A stretch of 64,000 nt of DNA from Aspidiotus rigidus (taxonomy: Eukaryota > Arthropoda > Insecta > Hemiptera > Diaspididae): positions 13,020,001-13,084,000 of the forward strand of contig JAVHKY010000052.1 in assembly GCA_035079385.1 (NCBI GenBank), in the 5' to 3' direction. Both the position numbers and the translations under genes were made by a program. This document shows, piece after piece, positions 24,201 to 30,200 of this stretch. Numbering within the stretch: position 1 is the stretch's first letter; each line of letters starts with the position of its first letter. The notes below the pieces were generated by a model. The model saw only the letters and a list, made by a program, of their open reading frames with translations, had not been told where the DNA came from and did not search any database.

Positions 24201-27200
24201 TTCAACAGAGGTGGAAAGAACGATAAGAATCGCATGGAAAACATTCTGGTCGCTAAAATATACTCAAAGGAAATTTTTACAATAAAAAATAAAGTAAAAG
24301 CCCTAAATTTAATAGCTGCATAATGCCCACAGTGACATCATCCGGATTTCAGATGTGGGCAATGAAAAAGATGAACGAACGCACAAAATTCAATGGGAAG
24401 GTCAATACAAGAGATAAAATTAAGAGACTGAATAAAAAAGTAATAAGGAAAAGATTAAGTAATAGGATATAGTTCTCGTATACTGCAGGAGGATTAGTAG
24501 ACTTGCAATGCAAAAAATTGGTTTTAAAAATGGGTAGCAAGAACGGAAAACAAAAAAATACGAGACTCTTCGCCTCTAACTGCAATTGAGCATTGCGCTC
24601 AAATCCTATCCTCAGCATTCTAACTTAATCTATAAATCGTTCTCTCAATAAAACTCCCACATCCTCCCCATCTGTCTCCCCTCTAATTCATTAAATTTTT
24701 GATCATCTCCGATTCCCTAGTATCATTTGATGTTACCCCAGCCGCTCTTCTCTTCATCCATTCATAAATTGTATTCACGCTCTCATCACTATCTTCTATG
24801 TCAACTCCATTTCAATATTCTTCACCTTGGTGCCTGGCCACAAGAGGGTTCTGAGGACTGAAAAATTCGACAAAGCAGCCAAACAGGCAATCAATCACCC
24901 TTCATAATCAAATGCATCACACATGCCTGCTTCACTCATTAGTCTAACCTCAAATCCAATTCAAACAAGCTAGTCCAAATTGAAAATCCCTATCACCTAA
25001 GACTCCTCAAATCAACTCACTTGCAGATAAGAAATAATCCTCACAGCCTCAGAATCAATCATCCTAGACTCTCACACACACACCCATCTCCTCACTCACC
25101 CTATGCCTCTTTCATGCCCTCATGGAATCCTGACTTCCCCCCCTCCCCCAAATCATTGCCCCAAATTAGGCTCATTCCGTAACTCCTAACTCATTCTTAC
25201 AATCACGTAAAAGCACTATTAGATGACTCTCTCCATATATCTTCAACATGTTTCAATTCCTCCAACGATCAAAAAATAAATTGGTAAGAATAGAAAAAAG
25301 AAGACAACTATACACAAAAGATTGCTGCACTGGTACTACACAAACACACAACATTCATTCATGACAAACTAAACATGAACGAGCCCTGACGTGTGTGAAA
25401 GGTAACTCAAAAAATGAATAAAACTTTATTCCGTGCTACAACTACACTGACAATCTATGTAATCAAAGGTTACCCTTCGCTCTTCGTGACATGTGGGACT
25501 ACCTGAGATGTAATACTACAAAATAGTATTTGCAAATTTTCTCAGATTAGTTCACGTCTCAATTTGAGATTTATCACGAAGTATCGACACCAAATTTTCA
25601 CGGATATTATGTAAATGAAAATATTATATCAAAATTTGAATAAAATAAAACGAACCCTATCAGAGTTATAGGAGAAAGATTTTTTTTGAAATAGAGTATA
25701 TCTCTAAAACTACTCATCCGATCGTCAAGAAAATTGCATAACTTGGTCAAGTTTCAAGAAAATCTATCCAGTAGTTTTGGAGAAGAAACGCGGACAAACC
25801 TTGATCATCATATATAACTAATATAATTTAAGATGTGCAAGAAGGTTTGCAATAAAATATCATGAAAAAATACCTTGGCAGTTTTGATAGATACTGAGGA
25901 AACACGCACACGATGCCACTGAGAATTACTGGAGTATAAACAGGCGCAAAGTAGATTTCGGGAAATCAATGGAGCAAGGACTTTGTACTTTTGCTCATTG
26001 TGTTCATAGAACTCCCTGAAAATGGGAACAAGTTAATATGAAATATTGGCAAAGAAATACGCTACAAAATGAAATATTGCTATTATCATCACATTAAGTT
26101 CGTGGTGACTGGCATATTCACATGTTCAAAGATAACGTGCTTCGATATTACCGGTATTTCCAAATATTTTCGAATATTATTACTTTAGCACAAAGGCATT
26201 CATGTAACACAAGAGGAGTGTACATCCGAAGGTGTAGCAAATTATATTGAGCCACAAGAAAATCAGCCGCTAAACGTTTTCGGTTTAACCGAAAACGTTT
26301 AGCGGCTGATTTTCTTGTGGTTCAATATAATTTGCTACACCTTCGGGTGTACACTCCTCTCGTGTAATATGAATAACCATAAATTAGAACAACGTATCGA
26401 TTCGGCATTCATGTACTTTTAACATGGAACCTGTTCTATGGGAGATTGAGAAGTTTACCGTGCGCCGTACGCCATGCGCCGTCCGGCAAAAAACTTGGAA
26501 AAATTTCGACCTTCTAACCATATATGATAGGAAGGGGACTTAAAAAAATTTCGACCCTCTAGCCATATATTTTTTCCAAGTCCCCCTCTTATCATATATA
26601 GCTCAAGACTCAAAATTCTTTTGTCTCGCTCCTATCATATATAGCTCGAGATTCGAGAAAAATTCAGATGCTCGAACTATATTATACTAGGCTTATAGTA
26701 GGTCTAGCCCTTCTTCATACTAACTTTATCTAGGTCTAGGTTTCCTTGAATTCTCAATTCCAAATCCCATATGACTCATAAAACAGGTTCCCTGCTTTCC
26801 TAGTTCAACTTCGTTAAGGAAGCCGTCGTTTTTTCAATTGTAAGAAGAGGAAAATTCCAAGCTACTCTTCTTATCTTTTTCTGACACTCACATGTAAATC
26901 CTGAAGCACATCAAGAGGTGCACTCTTGCTTAATAAATCAAAACAAGTCTACACATTGAAGAAATTATTGTGATTATTACACATTAACTAATGCGCCACC
27001 TGTAACTCTAACTAAAATTTGGGTCGTCCATCGCATGTAAATTAGGTTGGCAATAACTGATCCCAGGAATTTTGCCTCCAAAAACAACAAATAACCCAAT
27101 TCTATTCTTCGGTATTAGAATTTTTTCTCACATCAAAAAATAGTTTGGTAAAATATCAAATCATAACACCAAAATCATAATTTTAAACAACTAGTGAACT

Positions 27201-30200
27201 TACTGTAAATCTATCATCATCTCTTCACGTAAATCAACTTTGGAAATATGAGTGATATAGAACTTTCCAGGAGTAAAAACCTCGCCTAAATTAATGGGGA
27301 AGACATCTCCCTTCTTTACTTCATCAAAAAATGTATCTGCTTCCAATTGAAAATCAGCATTGCATACTTCTGGCGGAAATGGATCAAAGGTAACATCTCC
27401 CTTCAAAACAAATGGGTAATGTGAATATAAGACAAATATTGACTTATACAATACGTATACATGCTATGATTGTAACAAAAACTAACATATACCGGTAGAG
27501 GTGCACAAGATGAACGCCTAGAATTTACGACATCTGTTGCAACATAATTCAACTTGATAACCGTTTCATCCCTAATCTTGCGAAACAACAATTCTTTACA
27601 CGAGCTCTCTAAATGTTGCAAAAATGAATCAAAGTTGGCAAAACCAAATTGGTTATATGGTAAATGTTTTTGGTAGGTTCTCTATGGATAAACAAAAAGT
27701 AAATCAATTATTGAGTGGTATGTTATTATGATGAAAAAAAAACTGAAATTAATTTACTTCATATTCTGATAGAAGGTCACTAGTAGAAATTTCTTTATTT
27801 TTCAACATTTTCTTCAATTCTTCAATTATTGATTGTGGAATATTTCCTTCCCCATTTCTGCAGTTTTTGCTACCTAGGAGAAGAATGAAAAACGATGGAA
27901 AAACTTGATAAATTTCAAGATGCAGAAAAAGAACATTATGCCGCATTAGTTGTCTCTATTTTTTATGAAAGGTATAACGTCATATTGATACCATAAACAA
28001 TAAAAGCTCTCGCTGATTTTGATTCATTTACTCACAGAGAATAACTCCATCATATCCTTTCGAAAATTGATACCCGTTGACATGTTTCATGTCTTAGCGC
28101 TGACCTGACCCCCCCCCCTAATTCCGAAATTTGCGTCCACACGTCCGGCTGCGGAATCAGACCTAATATACAATAAGCTTAGTATACTAGCCTTCATTAT
28201 AGTAGCCCTAATATACATTCTACTAGCCTAGTATATTAGCTAAGCTATACTATTTGACATTTTTTATACTGGGCTTATACTAGGTCCAAGCCTCCTTTAT
28301 ACTAGCTTCATACTACGTTCAGGCTTCTTTTATACTACAGGCTTAGGAAGTCTGTATTGGTAGTTTATACTAGCTTATTTTTCCTGTGTAGTGCAGTGTA
28401 TGTTAGAAATAAAATAAAATAGAAAAAGCGAGACATTCTACAAACCCTTAGTGAATTTTCTAGCATCCGAGAGTAGGTGATCACCTTCCATCCTATACTG
28501 TTTCATTTTGAAAACACTCGGTAAATTTGCAACCATATCCAACACATCAGTAAATCCATGTTCTCTTGGAGACAAAGGATATCCAAATTTATGCTTTAAA
28601 AAAAAAAAACTACAATTCCAGTACCTTGATACAATTAATATTTGAAAAGAGATACACAAGAACAATGATTGAAGTGTTTATAAGTTATAAACTCTCAACA
28701 TATTGTAGCGTTTATAACATGCAAACATATTATACGGCCGTCACAGTCAAAATAAAAGCTCAAAGAACAAAAAATTGGGTGGTGCTAATAGAAACTGAGC
28801 AAAACGTAGAACAAAATATTTCACAAAACTCGATAAATAAATGGAAAACGCTGAAACTATCCAGCTAATGATAAACCAGTACACTTGAATCAAAGTTCAA
28901 ATTGATGGTATTAAAGCTGCGTCTATTCTAAAACATCATGGAAAGAAGTACGCAAGGCAATAAAATTTCAAATTATGAAGAGATCATTATAGGGCGCTGG
29001 TGCTGTCAAATTTAATCTTCAATTAAGTAACTGGTTTATTTTGGTCTAAATAATTTCAGCGTTTTCCATGTATTCACTGAATTGGTTGATGATTGTTTCA
29101 TCCAGTCCTACCAGATTTTTCTCCCTAATTTTCTATTTGAATTTTTTCAGTCACTAATTTTCAAAACCTCCATGTATCCACTTTAACATTCTGTGCTCAA
29201 ATAATTCATAGATCATTTTTCGAAATGACGTCCAAGACTACGCTTTTCAGAGATTATGATAGTCGAGACAGAATATCAATTTTTCGGTGATATTTTCTGA
29301 GCACTCGAGAAACAATCGTGACAGTATCGCTTATCATTCTCTCATTACTTTTTCAGTCGTTCTTCATTTATTTTCTTCTCAGACTGGCGTTTTAATCTCC
29401 CATTTTTTCGTCATGCCAAAAGGTGGTCGTGTATCCCCTGTTTTTCGTCGTTACGATAAAGGTACCCCCAAAAAATCAATGGAATCATTCATATGGGAAA
29501 CCTTCGAATACCGTAGAATCCAATTTCAGATATGAACAACTTTCATTGATTCTTCTTCTACAAGTCATTCACTTGCTCAAGTTAGTTACATAAATCTTCA
29601 AAATTCTGTCCGGTAACTAGAATTTCTTCAATTCAAACACTTCTCTTTCTTTTAGTTACTTCCATTATGATGACATTATAGTTTTCATTTCATCTTCGTC
29701 AAAACACCGTATTTCCTTTTTTATTTAATATTTTTCAACGCCGATCAAGGAAGAAAATGACTTGAATGATGGCATCTGCAGTTTATTACAACTCTTTTCA
29801 AGCAGCGTAATAACTTTCGACATAGGAAATTCGACCCCTTATTCTCCCCGACCCAGGGAAACAAAAAAAAAATCCAAGCTTCAAGTTTCACTTATCGTAA
29901 CGGGATAAAAAATTACTTCAATTACTGCGTTTTTAGCATAAATGCATCTGATTAATTCTGATGAAAAGTACCCAAGAATGCAACAAATTGAATCCATTGA
30001 ATAAATAATATTCAAAAAGAAATAATTATGTAGAACGGCAGTGAAGACTTACTCTTCTCTTTCGTCGACCTTACTTTATATTTGTGTGTCAACTTTGTAA
30101 GCCATATTCCATTATGTTCATTGTCCTCCAATAGGGTCCGAAGATTACGAATTAAATTCTCGCTGACGAAGCAGGTGTCATTTTCATTTCCCCTAAAATT

